Source: Sulfurospirillum sp. UCH001
GTDB lineage: Bacteria; Campylobacterota; Campylobacteria; Campylobacterales; Sulfurospirillaceae
Length of the DNA stretch: 64,000 nucleotides
Direction of reading: 5' to 3'
Assembly: GCF_001548035.1 (NCBI RefSeq)
Contig: NZ_AP014723.1
Location: forward strand, 806,001-870,000
The translations under genes and the position numbers were made by a program. Under the pieces are notes generated by a model. The model searched no databases, was not told where the DNA came from, and was given only the letters and a program-made list of their open reading frames with translations. This document shows positions 43,752 through 53,391 of the stretch, one piece after another; the first letter of the stretch is position 1; every line of letters starts with the position of its first letter.

Positions 43752-44602
43752 GAGAGATTAAGATTTTAGCCATTGTGATTTTCTTTACCGCAGTTACCTA
43801 TTGGGGTGTTGAGCCTTATGCACATTCACAAATGCACCCGCATGTTGCGCCTGCTGATTTTAGCTTTAAAGAGATGCCTTCCATCGCACTCAATGGCAAT
43901 ATCGATAATGGCAAAACGCTCGTTGAAGCTAACTGTATAGCATGCCATAGCATTAAAAGTTTAGGCTTTGAGGCACCAATGAGTAATGATGATGCGGCTG
44001 GTGCGTACGGCGTTGTCCCACCTGATCTTAGCCATGCAGGAGCCATTTACGATAAAAACTACCTTGCAGGCTTTTTAAAAGATCCTGTCAGTGCGACTAA
44101 ACTTTCACATAAATTTGGTGATGCAAAACCTTATGCGATGCCAAGTTACAGTTATTTAAGTGAGCAAGAGATTGCGGATATTGTGGCGTATCTTAAAAAT
44201 GTTGTCGCAACAAAACCTACCGATAAAATGGTCTTTGAAGAGGCGTGTGGAAGATGTCATAGTATGAAATACGATAGTTTTAAAGCACAGACATCAAGCA
44301 CATTTATGAAAAACTATCTGGGCGCTGAAGCACCTGATCTATCGATGATGATTCGCTCCAAAAAAGCGGAATATCTCACAACATTCATCAATGAACCGCT
44401 AAAGATGGTTGAAGGCATTGCAATGCCTCGCGTAGGGCTAACTGCGGCATCTCAAGAGCAAGTGATTGCGTACATGGAACATGTGGGTGATCGCAAAAAA
44501 GCAGAGCGAGAAGATCTCGGTCTGAAGCTCATTGGATTTATGGCTATTTTTACCCTAATAGCGTATGCATGGAAAGTTCGAATTTGGAAAGAGGTGGCGT
44601 AA
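43748..44602 (+). CDS. petC: Di-haem cytochrome c1 subunit of the bc1 complex
   Basis: 284 residues with an N-terminal membrane helix, two cytochrome c domains with haem sites CIACH and CGRCH, and a C-terminal anchor helix (LIGFMAIFTLIAYAWK). The tandem di-haem form is characteristic of epsilonproteobacterial bc1 complexes. Confidence 0.94.
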   Translation: MREIKILAIVIFFTAVTYWGVEPYAHSQMHPHVAPADFSFKEMPSIALNGNIDNGKTLVEANCIACHSIKSLGFEAPMSNDDAAGAYGVVPPDLSHAGAIYDKNYLAGFLKDPVSATKLSHKFGDAKPYAMPSYSYLSEQEIADIVAYLKNVVATKPTDKMVFEEACGRCHSMKYDSFKAQTSSTFMKNYLGAEAPDLSMMIRSKKAEYLTTFINEPLKMVEGIAMPRVGLTAASQEQVIAYMEHVGDRKKAEREDLGLKLIGFMAIFTLIAYAWKVRIWKEVA

Positions 44603-44647
44603 GCCTCCTCTTTTATGTTGAGAATATTTATAAGCTAAAGGACATTG

Positions 44648-46234
44648 ATGTTAAAAACAATCAAAGCAAAAGCAATTTTCACTCTTTTTGTTGCAACTTT
44701 TGGAGCTTTTAGCCTTTTATTTTTTTTGATATCAAATGATTATGAAAAATTGGTCAAAAACCAATTTCAACACTCTCTTACAATGTTGTCGTCTTCTATT
44801 TTTCAGACTATTAAAGAAAGTATGAATTCGGGTGATCCTCAAACGATTAACACAGCTATACAAAACGCTTCAACCATTCAAGGCGTAGAACAATTACATG
44901 TTTATCCGAGCGATTCTGTCAAAGCACTGTTTTCTAAACAAAATGACTCAACCCCTTCTGATTTAGCACCTTTGTTTCAGGCGCAAAAAGAATTTTTTGA
45001 AGAGAGAGGAAAAAGCGTTCGTATAGCATTTTCTCTCAAAGCAGAAGAGAGCTGTCTTGCGTGTCATACCAATGTACAAAAAGGAGATGTCTTAGGGGTA
45101 AGTGAGCTCATCATCTCCGCACAAGAATCGTATGATAACATCGCATCTGCAAAGCGTAGAGTCGTCTTTTTTATGGTGGGTGTTTTAGTCTTAGTTTTAG
45201 TCAGTTTTTCGCTTTTTTTTAAAAAAGAAATTTTTGATGTGATTGAAAAATTACGATTTATGGTTTTTAATGTTGCCAAAGGTGATTGTGACTTAACGAA
45301 ACGCCTTGAAATCAAACATTATGATGAATTAGGCGTTGTTTCTTCACTCATTAATGAATTTTTATCAAAGATACAGACAACACTGAATGTTGTGAAGCAA
45401 AGCTCATCTTCTAATTTAACATCATCAGAAGAACTTACCTGTATCGCAGCATTGTTAGTTGAAAAGCTTTCATCGCAGATAGAAGCGATCGCACAAGTGC
45501 ATCATTCCATTATAGCAATCCGCACTGAAACCAATGAGTCTTATACTCTCTCTCAAATGAGTTCTAAAAATTTAAAAGAAGCACGAGACTTTTTAGGGAA
45601 ACTTTTTTTAGAGCTTGAGAGTTCTGTGAAAAGTATACAAAATGACAGCCAGCATGAAAAAGAGCTTGCCATGAAAACATCACAACTCACTGCTCATGCA
45701 GAGCAGATTAAAAGCGTGCTCGAAGCGATTGAAGAGATTGCATCTCAAACAAATCTTCTCTCCCTCAATGCTGCCATCGAAGCAGCACGTGCAGGTGAAC
45801 ATGGACGAGGTTTTGCTGTGGTTGCTGATGAAGTACGAAAATTGGCTGAGAAAACTCAAAAAAGCCTTGAAGAGATTAGTGTTGTGGTTCATGCGATTAG
45901 CTCTGGAATATCAGAAGTGAGTACAGAAATCGCAAAAAGTTCTGAAAATGCAGTCGTCATTTCATCGCATTCGCAAACACTGATCGATGAAGCCCGTAAA
46001 TCCGATGAAAAACTCTCTTTAGCAGCCAATAATGCAGAAGCAACGATGATAAAAAGTAGCCAATCTTTACATCACATTGAAGCATTGGTTGATGTAGCAC
46101 AAACGATGGTCAGTGTGGCAGAAGAGACGAAAGTAACTTCATTAAAATTTCAAACCATTGCTTATGAACAAGCACAAAAAAGCAACGAACTTCAAACAAC
46201 ACTTCAAGCTTTCCATTCACAAAACGACGCGTAA
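44648..46234 (+). CDS. Methyl-accepting chemotaxis protein with a CxxCH haem motif
   Basis: 528 residues from the ATG at 44648 (AAAGGA upstream; a TTG three bases earlier is possible). Two membrane helices (about 10-30 and 172-195) enclose a periplasmic domain with SCLACHTN, a c-type haem-binding motif at Cys136, Cys139 and His140. The signalling domain has the conserved [25 protein letters not shown] hairpin tip. It likely senses redox state or a ligand of haem for energy taxis. It sits 45 bp after petC and ahead of a terminator. Confidence 0.88.
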   Translation: MLKTIKAKAIFTLFVATFGAFSLLFFLISNDYEKLVKNQFQHSLTMLSSSIFQTIKESMNSGDPQTINTAIQNASTIQGVEQLHVYPSDSVKALFSKQNDSTPSDLAPLFQAQKEFFEERGKSVRIAFSLKAEESCLACHTNVQKGDVLGVSELIISAQESYDNIASAKRRVVFFMVGVLVLVLVSFSLFFKKEIFDVIEKLRFMVFNVAKGDCDLTKRLEIKHYDELGVVSSLINEFLSKIQTTLNVVKQSSSSNLTSSEELTCIAALLVEKLSSQIEAIAQVHHSIIAIRTETNESYTLSQMSSKNLKEARDFLGKLFLELESSVKSIQNDSQHEKELAMKTSQLTAHAEQIKSVLEAIEEIASQTNLLSLNAAIEAARAGEHGRGFAVVADEVRKLAEKTQKSLEEISVVVHAISSGISEVSTEIAKSSENAVVISSHSQTLIDEARKSDEKLSLAANNAEATMIKSSQSLHHIEALVDVAQTMVSVAEETKVTSLKFQTIAYEQAQKSNELQTTLQAFHSQNDA

Positions 46235-46245
46235 TTGTTCTTTTC

Positions 46246-46275
46246 AAAGAGGTGTTAAACACCTCTTTTTCTTAC
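46246..46275 (+). terminator. Terminator after the chemoreceptor gene
   Basis: AAAGAGGTGT (46246-46255) pairs perfectly with 46259-46268 around a TAA loop, followed by TTTCTTA. Confidence 0.88.
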
Positions 46276-46291
46276 GTATATTTCTTCTTTT

Positions 46292-46350
46292 TTTTTCGTC
46301 ATAAAACTCTTTTATTCTTCGATTATTTTGCTCTTTTTTTTATTTAAAAT
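46292..46350 (+). promoter_or_regulatory. 11-bp repeats and -10, porin 3
   Basis: TTTTTCGTCAT (46292), ATTCTTCGATT (46314) and ATTTTGCTCTT (46325-46335) keep an 11-bp phase, with -10-like TAAAAT at 46345-46350 after nine bases. The last unit closely matches one upstream of the torD-like operon. Confidence 0.5.
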
Positions 46351-46401
46351 TTTCTTGAAGCTTCAAACTAATTGTTTAATTAACGGTACATACAAGAATA
46401 A

Positions 46402-46456
46402 GACAGATGGGTTTATGCATCTGTCGTGATGTGTTTGGTTCTATGACTCGCACATC
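46402..46456 (+). other. Two hairpins in the porin 3 leader
   Basis: GACAGATG (46402-46409) pairs with CATCTGTC (46418-46425), and GATGTG (46427-46432) with CACATC (46451-46456). They lie between the predicted promoter and the ATG at 46523, so the leader would be about 165 bases and structured. A role in mRNA stability is possible. The region otherwise holds no gene. Confidence 0.4.
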
Positions 46457-46522
46457 ATTTATAGGCATAAATTAACGTCAAAACATTTTGATACAAAGTG
46501 TTTTACTACGAAGGAGAAACGT

Positions 46523-47722
46523 ATGAAATTGGCAAATCTTAGTTTAGCAGTGCTTTGTGTCGCAGGGCTAAGTACCTGTTCTTTTGGTGCAGATACACTT
46601 GCGAATGCATTTAAAGAGGGCAAAGTCAGTGGGGAATTAAAGGCATTTTATTGGGATCGTGACAGAAATCCAGCCATTCCAAGTGATTCTATTTTTAATA
46701 CGGGTGTTACACTAAACTATGTAACAGGTTCTTTGTATGGTTTTAGTCTTGGATTAACAGGGCAATCCAACAGTGCACCTTTTGCAAGCGCAAATGCCAA
46801 AACACAATTTGGCTGGGATGAGTACGGTTCAGGAGCACAACTCTCTGAAGCGTATTTGGCGTACAATGCTGGTAAAACGACCGTTCAAGTTGGACGTATG
46901 TTCCTCAACACACCGCTCATTGCATCTTTAGGCAATCGTATCGTCAAAGAATCGTTTGAGGGTGCTAGCATTGTCAATACAGACATTCCAAACACCACAC
47001 TTACCGCAGCATATGTACAAAAATTTCAAGCACAGACGGATGGTGCTGGACACATTGGCGAGTTCACAAGATACAATAATCCCTATGGCACATCACCACT
47101 CTTAGAAGACGGTGCGTATACCTTAGTCGCGGTTAACAAGTCCATTACAGGCTTGACGCTCACAGCAGCGTATGCAGAAGACATCAATACTAAAGGTGCT
47201 ATGGCGTATGCTGAAGCGGCGTATGCCTTTAGTGTCAATGCCCTAAATTATGGTCTTGCTGCACAATACTATTATAACGACAAAGATATCACAGGAAGTA
47301 AAAGCTCTGATCTCTTAGGCTTAAAAGCCAGTGTAGGTTATGGCGCTCTTAGCGGATATGTTGCGTACAGCACTGTCAGTAAGGATGCAACAGTTACTCC
47401 GGGTATTGGTTGGGGTGCAGACCTTGCTTATACAGGAACGATTATTCTCTCTAGCAGTTATCCTGCCAATACAGATGCTTATGCAATAGGTCTTGGTTAC
47501 GCATTTACACCGAGCACAACGCTCAATGTTGCGTATACCGTAACAGATGATGATGACCTCTCTTATGGCAAGGCTTCTTATGTATCTCTTACTGGCAACT
47601 ATGCCTTCTCTGGGGCACTTAAAGGGCTTAATTTCCTAGTGATGTACGATAAAGAAAATCGTGATAAAGCAGGGACTAAAGATAAAGACGAATTTAGATT
47701 TAGCGCAAGTTATAAGTTCTAA
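46523..47722 (+). CDS. Outer-membrane porin, copy 3
   Basis: 399 residues with signal peptide ending FGAD, ELKAFYWDRD, GSGAQLSEAYLAYNAGKTTVQVGR and a C-terminal EFRFSASYKF. It is paralogous to porins 1 and 2. It is the shortest full-length copy. An AAGGAG site precedes the ATG. The perfect terminator after it is shared with the convergent signalling gene. Confidence 0.86.
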   Translation: MKLANLSLAVLCVAGLSTCSFGADTLANAFKEGKVSGELKAFYWDRDRNPAIPSDSIFNTGVTLNYVTGSLYGFSLGLTGQSNSAPFASANAKTQFGWDEYGSGAQLSEAYLAYNAGKTTVQVGRMFLNTPLIASLGNRIVKESFEGASIVNTDIPNTTLTAAYVQKFQAQTDGAGHIGEFTRYNNPYGTSPLLEDGAYTLVAVNKSITGLTLTAAYAEDINTKGAMAYAEAAYAFSVNALNYGLAAQYYYNDKDITGSKSSDLLGLKASVGYGALSGYVAYSTVSKDATVTPGIGWGADLAYTGTIILSSSYPANTDAYAIGLGYAFTPSTTLNVAYTVTDDDDLSYGKASYVSLTGNYAFSGALKGLNFLVMYDKENRDKAGTKDKDEFRFSASYKF

Positions 47723-47732
47723 AAGCGTGAAG

Positions 47733-47763
47733 CTCTTTGACATGGTTTGTTCATGTCAAAGAG
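47733..47763. terminator. Bidirectional terminator
   Basis: A perfect 12-bp stem (47733-47744 with 47752-47763) lies between porin 3 and the convergent REC-PAS-EAL gene. The T tail is weak. Confidence 0.75.
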
Positions 47764-47767
47764 TCTT

Positions 47768-49756
47768 CTAAAACATCTCAGGTTTTCCGAAATAAAACCC
47801 TTGTGAATAATCAATCCCCATATCACGGACAATTTCGTAGATGGTCTCATTTTCCACAAATTCAGCTACAGTACTTAAGTTTTGTTTTTTAGCAAAGAGC
47901 ATGACAGTTTCTACGATGTGTTGATTAATTTGATTGTTGTGAATATTTTTAATTAAACTCCCATCGATTTTAAGGATGTCTGGTTCATAAGAGAGCAATC
48001 GCTCAAAGTTCGAGTAGCCTGTTCCAAAATCATCAATAGCGATTTTTACACCCTTTGCTTTTACTTTTTGAATAAACTGCTTGATGAGTGCAAAGTCTTT
48101 GATATCTTCACTCTCTAAAAGCTCGAAAATGATGCGATGCGCTTCATCTTCATGTTGTACGAGCAGATTTTCAATGTAGTGAGTGATCTCATCACGCTCA
48201 ATGTCATGGACAGAAAGGTTGATGGAGATAGCAGCTTCTGAAATTTTATAGAGTGCCGCAAAAGAGTTTTCCAAAACAATTTTGGTGATTTTTGAGTAGT
48301 AACGCCCTTTTTTGGCGGTATCTAGAAAATACAAAGGGGTAAGAAGCTGTCCATCTTCTGTGACAAGACGAACCAATGACTCGTATTTTTCAATTTTTTG
48401 AGTTTGGTTGTTGACGATAGGCTGAAAATACGAGATGATTTTGCGATTATCGATAGCGGTTTTAATGATATGAATGGTTTCGATATTTTTCAGAGCATTA
48501 TCATACTCAATGCCAGAGAGTCCATCAGCATAGACGATAGGCTGTTTTGTTTGAATGGCATTTTCAATACCAATTTTAGCGTCTTCAAAGATTTTAAAGA
48601 TGCCGTACGTGAAGCTACAAATAGCCGAAATGTCATACTCAATAGAATCGATTTTAACAACATACTCTTTAACATTCATCAAAAATTGCTCTAACACCGC
48701 GTGGATTTCTTCCTTACTGGCTTTGCAGTTTCGTCTATCTATTGCAAAGGCATACAACCCATTTTCCAGATGATAAACTCTCTGAAAACCCCAACGATTT
48801 GGCATAAGATAGAGCATGTTCTTGCCAAAAGCATCTTCGATTTTTTCAACGCTGGCTTTATCGTAAAACTTCTCTAAAATGTTGTAGTCTTCTATTTGCA
48901 CCAAAATGAGTACAGAGAGGCGATTGGCTTCTAGGAAGTCGAAAAGTTGTTTTTTATCGCTCATGATAGCTGTAATATCATGGCGCAATGAGATGTACTC
49001 TTGTACTTCACCCTCAGGATTTAAGATGGGTTGAACAGTCGTCTTGACATAGTAAGTATCGCCATTCTTAGCGCGGTTCTTTACAATGCCTTGCCATGTT
49101 CTTTTCTCATCTTTGATGGTTCTCCAAAGATCTCTAAAAGCAGTTTTTGGCATATCTGGATGACGTATAACGTTGTGAGGTTTACCGATGAGCTCCTCTT
49201 TTGTGAAGCCAGAGATTTGACAAAATTTTTCATTCACAAATGTAATGACACCCTTAGGATCTGTCTTGGAGATGATAGAACTTGTATTTGTAATGTTTTC
49301 GTACTGTTTGAGTAAGAGCGAATTTTTTTTGTTTTCATAACGTAAATGGAGTTTCTCAACCACTTTGCCGATACTTCGAATAAGCTGTGTGACATTGAGC
49401 GGTTTGATCAAATACCCATCTACACCTGCTTCTATGGTTTGAGTAAGAAAGCTAGTCTCATTATGTGCAGATAGGACGATGATGGCAATATCGGGATTGA
49501 TCTGTCTGATGGCGTGAATCATCTCGATACCATTCATGCGTGGCATCGTAATGTCTGTAATGACTAGATCAATTTTATGGTAGTTTGATGCAAATAAACG
49601 AGCACCATCCTCTCCGTCAAAACCTACGATGACGTCATCGAAAAAGTCTGAAAAGAGGCTATTGGCGGCATCTCGTGCTTGAGGATCGTCTTCAATGTAT
49701 AGAAGCGTCATCCCCTTGCTCATTTGTTTGAGTGATGCAATCTGCGTGCGCTCCAT
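47768..49756 (-). CDS. REC-PAS-degenerate GGDEF-EAL protein
   Basis: 662 residues. Receiver domain 10-130 with an EDDP acidic pair and phospho-acceptor Asp in LVITDITMP. PAS domain with KPHNVIRHPDMP, the same Aer-like motif as the PAS protein at 19366. A degenerate diguanylate-cyclase region has no GGDEF. The EAL domain has ESLVRLV in place of EALxR, INLS, FELLES, DDFGTGYSNFERL and KIDGSLI. It is probably a c-di-GMP phosphodiesterase switched by phosphorylation. AGGGGG precedes the start. The gene overlaps psd by 65 bp. Confidence 0.8.
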   Translation of the reverse strand: MERTQIASLKQMSKGMTLLYIEDDPQARDAANSLFSDFFDDVIVGFDGEDGARLFASNYHKIDLVITDITMPRMNGIEMIHAIRQINPDIAIIVLSAHNETSFLTQTIEAGVDGYLIKPLNVTQLIRSIGKVVEKLHLRYENKKNSLLLKQYENITNTSSIISKTDPKGVITFVNEKFCQISGFTKEELIGKPHNVIRHPDMPKTAFRDLWRTIKDEKRTWQGIVKNRAKNGDTYYVKTTVQPILNPEGEVQEYISLRHDITAIMSDKKQLFDFLEANRLSVLILVQIEDYNILEKFYDKASVEKIEDAFGKNMLYLMPNRWGFQRVYHLENGLYAFAIDRRNCKASKEEIHAVLEQFLMNVKEYVVKIDSIEYDISAICSFTYGIFKIFEDAKIGIENAIQTKQPIVYADGLSGIEYDNALKNIETIHIIKTAIDNRKIISYFQPIVNNQTQKIEKYESLVRLVTEDGQLLTPLYFLDTAKKGRYYSKITKIVLENSFAALYKISEAAISINLSVHDIERDEITHYIENLLVQHEDEAHRIIFELLESEDIKDFALIKQFIQKVKAKGVKIAIDDFGTGYSNFERLLSYEPDILKIDGSLIKNIHNNQINQHIVETVMLFAKKQNLSTVAEFVENETIYEIVRDMGIDYSQGFYFGKPEMF

Positions 49757-50582
49757 TCTTTATTCCCCCTATTGGTTGTCCAAACTTAACATGAGTAATT
49801 CCTTCAAGTTCGAGATTGATGGAATCCTTTTCAAAAAGCATAACGATGGTTGAACCCATCTCAAAATGACCTAGTTCATCTCCTTTCGAGATAACAAGAT
49901 TGTCATAAAGGTAACACTGTTGAAGACTCGCTTTTGCGTTTGTCTTGATTGTAGCATCAAATGTGAATGTCATCTTCCCTACATTGAGCGCACCTACAAA
50001 AACCATATAAAAAAGCTTATTTTCTTTGGTATAACACTCAAGAACAACACGTTCATTTTCAACAAAAAGCCCTTCTATCTTTTTAAGCCACGTTAAATTG
50101 ACAGGATAGAGTTTCCCAGGGATGTGGACTGCTTTTACAATGCGCATATCGATAGGTGCATGGTAACGATGATAATCACGTGGTGAGAGATAAAAGTTGA
50201 CAAATGCTCCATCTTCCAAACGATCTTTAGCACTCTTGGCAATATAATCGCCAAGCAAACTTCGTACATCGTAACTAAAACCTTTGATTTGTAACGCAAG
50301 GTTGTTTGTAATACTTCCAAAGGCGCTTACAAAACTGTCACATGGAGAAATGAGCGTTTTCTCACAAATGTTAAAAAGACGACGTGTTTTAAACCGTCGG
50401 GTAAAAAGCGCGTTTAGACTCTTGTATGAGCTCGCTTCTTCAAATTCCATCAAATCAACCTTCATCATTGAGGTGTACGTTTGATTGATGATACGTTGTA
50501 TTGCGCTTGGGAACTCTTTGGATGCAAATGTTCCAAAAAGACGTGACGCAATAGAACTTTTAAAGTTAGGGTAGCGTTGCAT
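49692..50582 (-). CDS. psd: Phosphatidylserine decarboxylase
   Basis: 296 residues with the family segments LNALFTRRFK, SPCDS, KGFSYDVRSLLGDY and YLSPRDYHRYHAP. The self-cleavage/pyruvoyl site is MGSTIVMLF, where Ser becomes the pyruvoyl group. It makes phosphatidylethanolamine in the inner membrane. The last 20 residues after GQPIGG are non-conserved and lie in the overlap with the next gene. Confidence 0.9.
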   Translation of the reverse strand: MQRYPNFKSSIASRLFGTFASKEFPSAIQRIINQTYTSMMKVDLMEFEEASSYKSLNALFTRRFKTRRLFNICEKTLISPCDSFVSAFGSITNNLALQIKGFSYDVRSLLGDYIAKSAKDRLEDGAFVNFYLSPRDYHRYHAPIDMRIVKAVHIPGKLYPVNLTWLKKIEGLFVENERVVLECYTKENKLFYMVFVGALNVGKMTFTFDATIKTNAKASLQQCYLYDNLVISKGDELGHFEMGSTIVMLFEKDSINLELEGITHVKFGQPIGGIKNGAHADCITQTNEQGDDASIH

Positions 50583-50595
50583 AGGACTCTTTTAT

Positions 50596-50679
50596 ATAAC
50601 TTTTTTCATGTTTTTATGCTGATAAAAAAAGTTATGGGATTTTGTAAAGAATAGATTATACCAAATGAAATAACTTTTT
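50596..50679. repeat. ATAACTTTTT repeats in the psd/dbpA divergent region
   Basis: ATAACTTTTTT (50596-50606) and its inverse (50625-50635) form a hairpin-like repeat; a third copy ATAACTTTTT is at 50670-50679. They sit between divergent psd and dbpA promoters. Function unknown; possibly operator or weak hairpin. Confidence 0.35.
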
Positions 50680-50748
50680 GTTGTTCAAAGAGCAACCACA
50701 CTAAAATTATGCTACGATTTTAGATATATCATCACCTCAAAGGTTCCC

Positions 50749-52119
50749 ATGTTCAACACGTTTATCAAAGATCCAAAAATGCTTCAAAACCTCAAAGATT
50801 TAGGCTATGTGACGATGACACCCATTCAAAAAGAGTGTCTTCCTCTAGCACTTGCAGGTCGTGACCTTATCGCAAAAGCTAAAACGGGGAGTGGAAAAAC
50901 GGCTGCATTTGGACTACCGCTTCTTCTAAATCTCAATGTCAGCTCCATGCGCATTCAATCCATCGTGCTGTGTCCGACTCGTGAACTTGCAGAGCAGGTG
51001 AGTGGAGAGCTAAGAAGGCTTGCCAGATTTGCGCATAACATCAAGATCGTTACACTCTGTGGTGGGACGCGCTTTGTACCGCAGTGTATCTCTTTAGAAC
51101 ATGGTGCACACATCATCGTAGGAACACCAGGACGCATTTTGCAACATTTGCAAGAAAAAACTATCAATTTTGAGCATGTTAAAACATTAGTCCTTGATGA
51201 AGCAGACAGAATGCTTGATATGGGTTTTTATGAGGACATAGAAAAGATCATCGCAAAGATGCCACACAAACGCCAAACCTTGCTTTTTTCCGCAACTTTC
51301 CCGAAAGAAATAGAGCAGATGTGCAACGAAGTGCAAACAGACGCCATTCGTGTAAGCATCGAAGAAGAAGCGCATACATCACCCAACATTACCCAAATCT
51401 GTTACAGCGTAGAAGAACATGACAAAGAAGAAGCGCTTAAGGGTGTTTTGTTGGAGCATGACGCAAAGTCGGCCATCATCTTCTGTAAAACAAAAGTAGG
51501 CGTAGCTGAGCTTCAAAGTTATTTGGTTGATGAAGGGTTTGACGCACTCTCTTTGCATGGTGATTTAGAGCAGATAGACCGTGACGAACACTTGCTTCTC
51601 TTTGCCAACGGTAGTGCTCAAATCTTGGTTGCAACGGATTTGGCTTCTCGTGGTCTTGACATCAAAGATGTGGAGATGGTCATTAACTATGAGCTTCCAC
51701 AAACGATGGAGATTTACACCCACCGCATTGGTCGAACAGGACGCATGGGCAAAGAGGGCTTAGCGGTGAGTTTTGTCACACCAAAAGAAGAGGGCTTTTT
51801 TGAAGAGCTTAAAGAGGCAAATTTCAACTTTGTTTGCAAAGCCATAAGTGAGCTCAATCCAAGCCGAACAACGCCTCAAAAAGCGCTTTATATCACACTG
51901 TGTATTGATGGTGGTAAAAAGCAAAAAGTAAGAGCGGGCGACATTTTGGGAACTCTGACCAAAGACCTTGGACTTGAGGGCAGTGTGATAGGTAAAATCG
52001 ACATCTTGGAAAAATACGCTTACGTAGCTATACAACGTGACTACGCCGATAAAGCCTTTGATGGACTATGCTCTACCACCATTAAAAACAGGCGCTTTAA
52101 GATATGGAAATTGGGATAA
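50749..52119 (+). CDS. dbpA: DbpA-like DEAD-box RNA helicase
   Basis: 456 residues. Q motif (MTPIQKECLPLAL), Walker A AKTGSGKTAAFG, PTRELAEQV, DEAD motif LDEADRMLDMG, SAT, and helicase motif VI HRIGRTGRMG. The C-terminal 80 residues (LYITLCIDGGKKQKVRAGDILGTL...) form the DbpA RNA-binding domain that recognises 23S rRNA hairpin 92. It acts in large-subunit ribosome assembly. It is followed after 3 bp by a hydrolase gene. Confidence 0.92.
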   Translation: MFNTFIKDPKMLQNLKDLGYVTMTPIQKECLPLALAGRDLIAKAKTGSGKTAAFGLPLLLNLNVSSMRIQSIVLCPTRELAEQVSGELRRLARFAHNIKIVTLCGGTRFVPQCISLEHGAHIIVGTPGRILQHLQEKTINFEHVKTLVLDEADRMLDMGFYEDIEKIIAKMPHKRQTLLFSATFPKEIEQMCNEVQTDAIRVSIEEEAHTSPNITQICYSVEEHDKEEALKGVLLEHDAKSAIIFCKTKVGVAELQSYLVDEGFDALSLHGDLEQIDRDEHLLLFANGSAQILVATDLASRGLDIKDVEMVINYELPQTMEIYTHRIGRTGRMGKEGLAVSFVTPKEEGFFEELKEANFNFVCKAISELNPSRTTPQKALYITLCIDGGKKQKVRAGDILGTLTKDLGLEGSVIGKIDILEKYAYVAIQRDYADKAFDGLCSTTIKNRRFKIWKLG

Positions 52120-52122
52120 TGC

Positions 52123-52692
52123 GTGATCATTCTTCTTGCTACTGATATTTTTGGCATAACAGACGCTGTGGAAAATTTGTCCAAGCGTTTGAATGTCGTG
52201 TGTGAAAGTGTGAAAATATTAGACCCTTACGGTGCAAAGCATATGGATTTTCAAGATGAAGATAAAGCGTATGAGGCATTTAACCAACTCTGCGGACTTG
52301 AAGCGTATGCTACGTTGTGCACAAAAGCACTTGAGGCACGTTTAGATGAAGATCTTGTTATGATAGGCTTTAGTATGGGCGCGTCAGCCATTTGGAAAGC
52401 CTTAGATGGACGTACAAATGTCAATATAAAAAGCTTTTATGGATTTTATTCCTCGCAAATTCGCTACTTTTTAGATGTCAAGATAGATGTGTCATGCACA
52501 CTTGTTTTTCCAAAATGTGAGAAGCATTTTGATGTGGATGAGGTGATAACACAGCTTGTCAACCATGAAAAAATCACCTGTTTAAAAACAGAGTATTTAC
52601 ATGGGTTTATGAACCCATATTCGATTAACTATGATGCTAAAGGGTATGAAGAGTATAGTCGATGGATAGAAAAAAAACTTGAATTGTTTTAG
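52123..52692 (+). CDS. Small alpha/beta hydrolase (dienelactone hydrolase-like)
   Basis: 189 residues from a GTG start 3 bp after dbpA. The nucleophile elbow GFSMGAS near residue 86 and a late His (LHGFMNP) fit a compact dienelactone hydrolase-like fold, though the middle is divergent. It overlaps the tail of the convergent regulator gene by 4 bp. Substrate unknown. Confidence 0.65.
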   Translation: MIILLATDIFGITDAVENLSKRLNVVCESVKILDPYGAKHMDFQDEDKAYEAFNQLCGLEAYATLCTKALEARLDEDLVMIGFSMGASAIWKALDGRTNVNIKSFYGFYSSQIRYFLDVKIDVSCTLVFPKCEKHFDVDEVITQLVNHEKITCLKTEYLHGFMNPYSINYDAKGYEEYSRWIEKKLELF

Positions 52693-53318
52693 CCTCTCAC
52701 CGCTTTAAGCCAGTTATAAATCGTAGCTTTTGAGACGTTCAATACTGAGCAGATGTAGCCTACAACGTTTCGAATGGCAAAAATGCCTTCGCTTTCTAAG
52801 AAGATGACTAACTCTTTTTTATCGTCGCTTGAAAGTCCTGAGAGGGCAATGTTTTTGCTACTCAAATACTTTTCAATGGTTTCATCCGTATGTTCTCTCC
52901 AACTTTGTGAGAAAAGCACTGATGGTTTAGGCTCTGCTTCACTCATATGTAAAAAGCCTTTGAGTGATTCAAAAAGTGCTTCTATCGGCTCTGTGTTGTA
53001 GTTAATGCAAATCATCCCGATAGGCTTTTCCTCGACATCACGCACGATGATGCTGACGGCTTTGAGGCGTTTACCATCACTGCTGATTTTCTCGTATGGT
53101 CCTACCCAGTTCTCTTTAATGCTGTTTAGATCTTTGAGTTCACTTAGCATCGCATCGCCTACACGACGCTTAGAAAAGGCATTGACGATGTGCACAAGTT
53201 TTTTGGCTTCTAAGTCGTGCATAACAACTTCAACATTAGGGTAAAATAGTTTGCCGATAGCATCGCACAAGGCGAGATAAGGTTTGAGCTCTTTTTTCAT
53301 AAAGAAATCATAACACAT
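52689..53318 (-). CDS. YheO/DauR-type PAS-HTH transcriptional regulator
   Basis: 209 residues. The N-terminal YheO-like PAS domain (FYPNVEVVMHDLEAKKLVHIVNAFSKRRVGD and KAVSIIVRDVEEKPIGMICINYN) is followed by a helix-turn-helix that ends SKATIYNWLKAVRG. It probably represses the divergent dehydrogenase gene through the palindrome at 53344-53360. Members such as DauR sense amino-acid related ligands. Confidence 0.82.
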   Translation of the reverse strand: MCYDFFMKKELKPYLALCDAIGKLFYPNVEVVMHDLEAKKLVHIVNAFSKRRVGDAMLSELKDLNSIKENWVGPYEKISSDGKRLKAVSIIVRDVEEKPIGMICINYNTEPIEALFESLKGFLHMSEAEPKPSVLFSQSWREHTDETIEKYLSSKNIALSGLSSDDKKELVIFLESEGIFAIRNVVGYICSVLNVSKATIYNWLKAVRG

Positions 53319-53335
53319 TTTTTTAGAAAAATATC

Positions 53336-53364
53336 TTGATAAATAGTCTAATTTAGACTATAAT
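53336..53364 (+). promoter_or_regulatory. Promoter overlapped by a perfect palindrome
   Basis: -35 TTGATA (53336-53341), 17-bp spacer, -10 TATAAT (53359-53364). The palindrome TAGTCTAA-T-TTAGACTA (53344-53360) fills the spacer, as expected for a repressor site. The divergent YheO-like gene is the natural candidate. Confidence 0.68.
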
Positions 53365-53391
53365 TCTAAAAAATAACACAAAGGAATAAAG

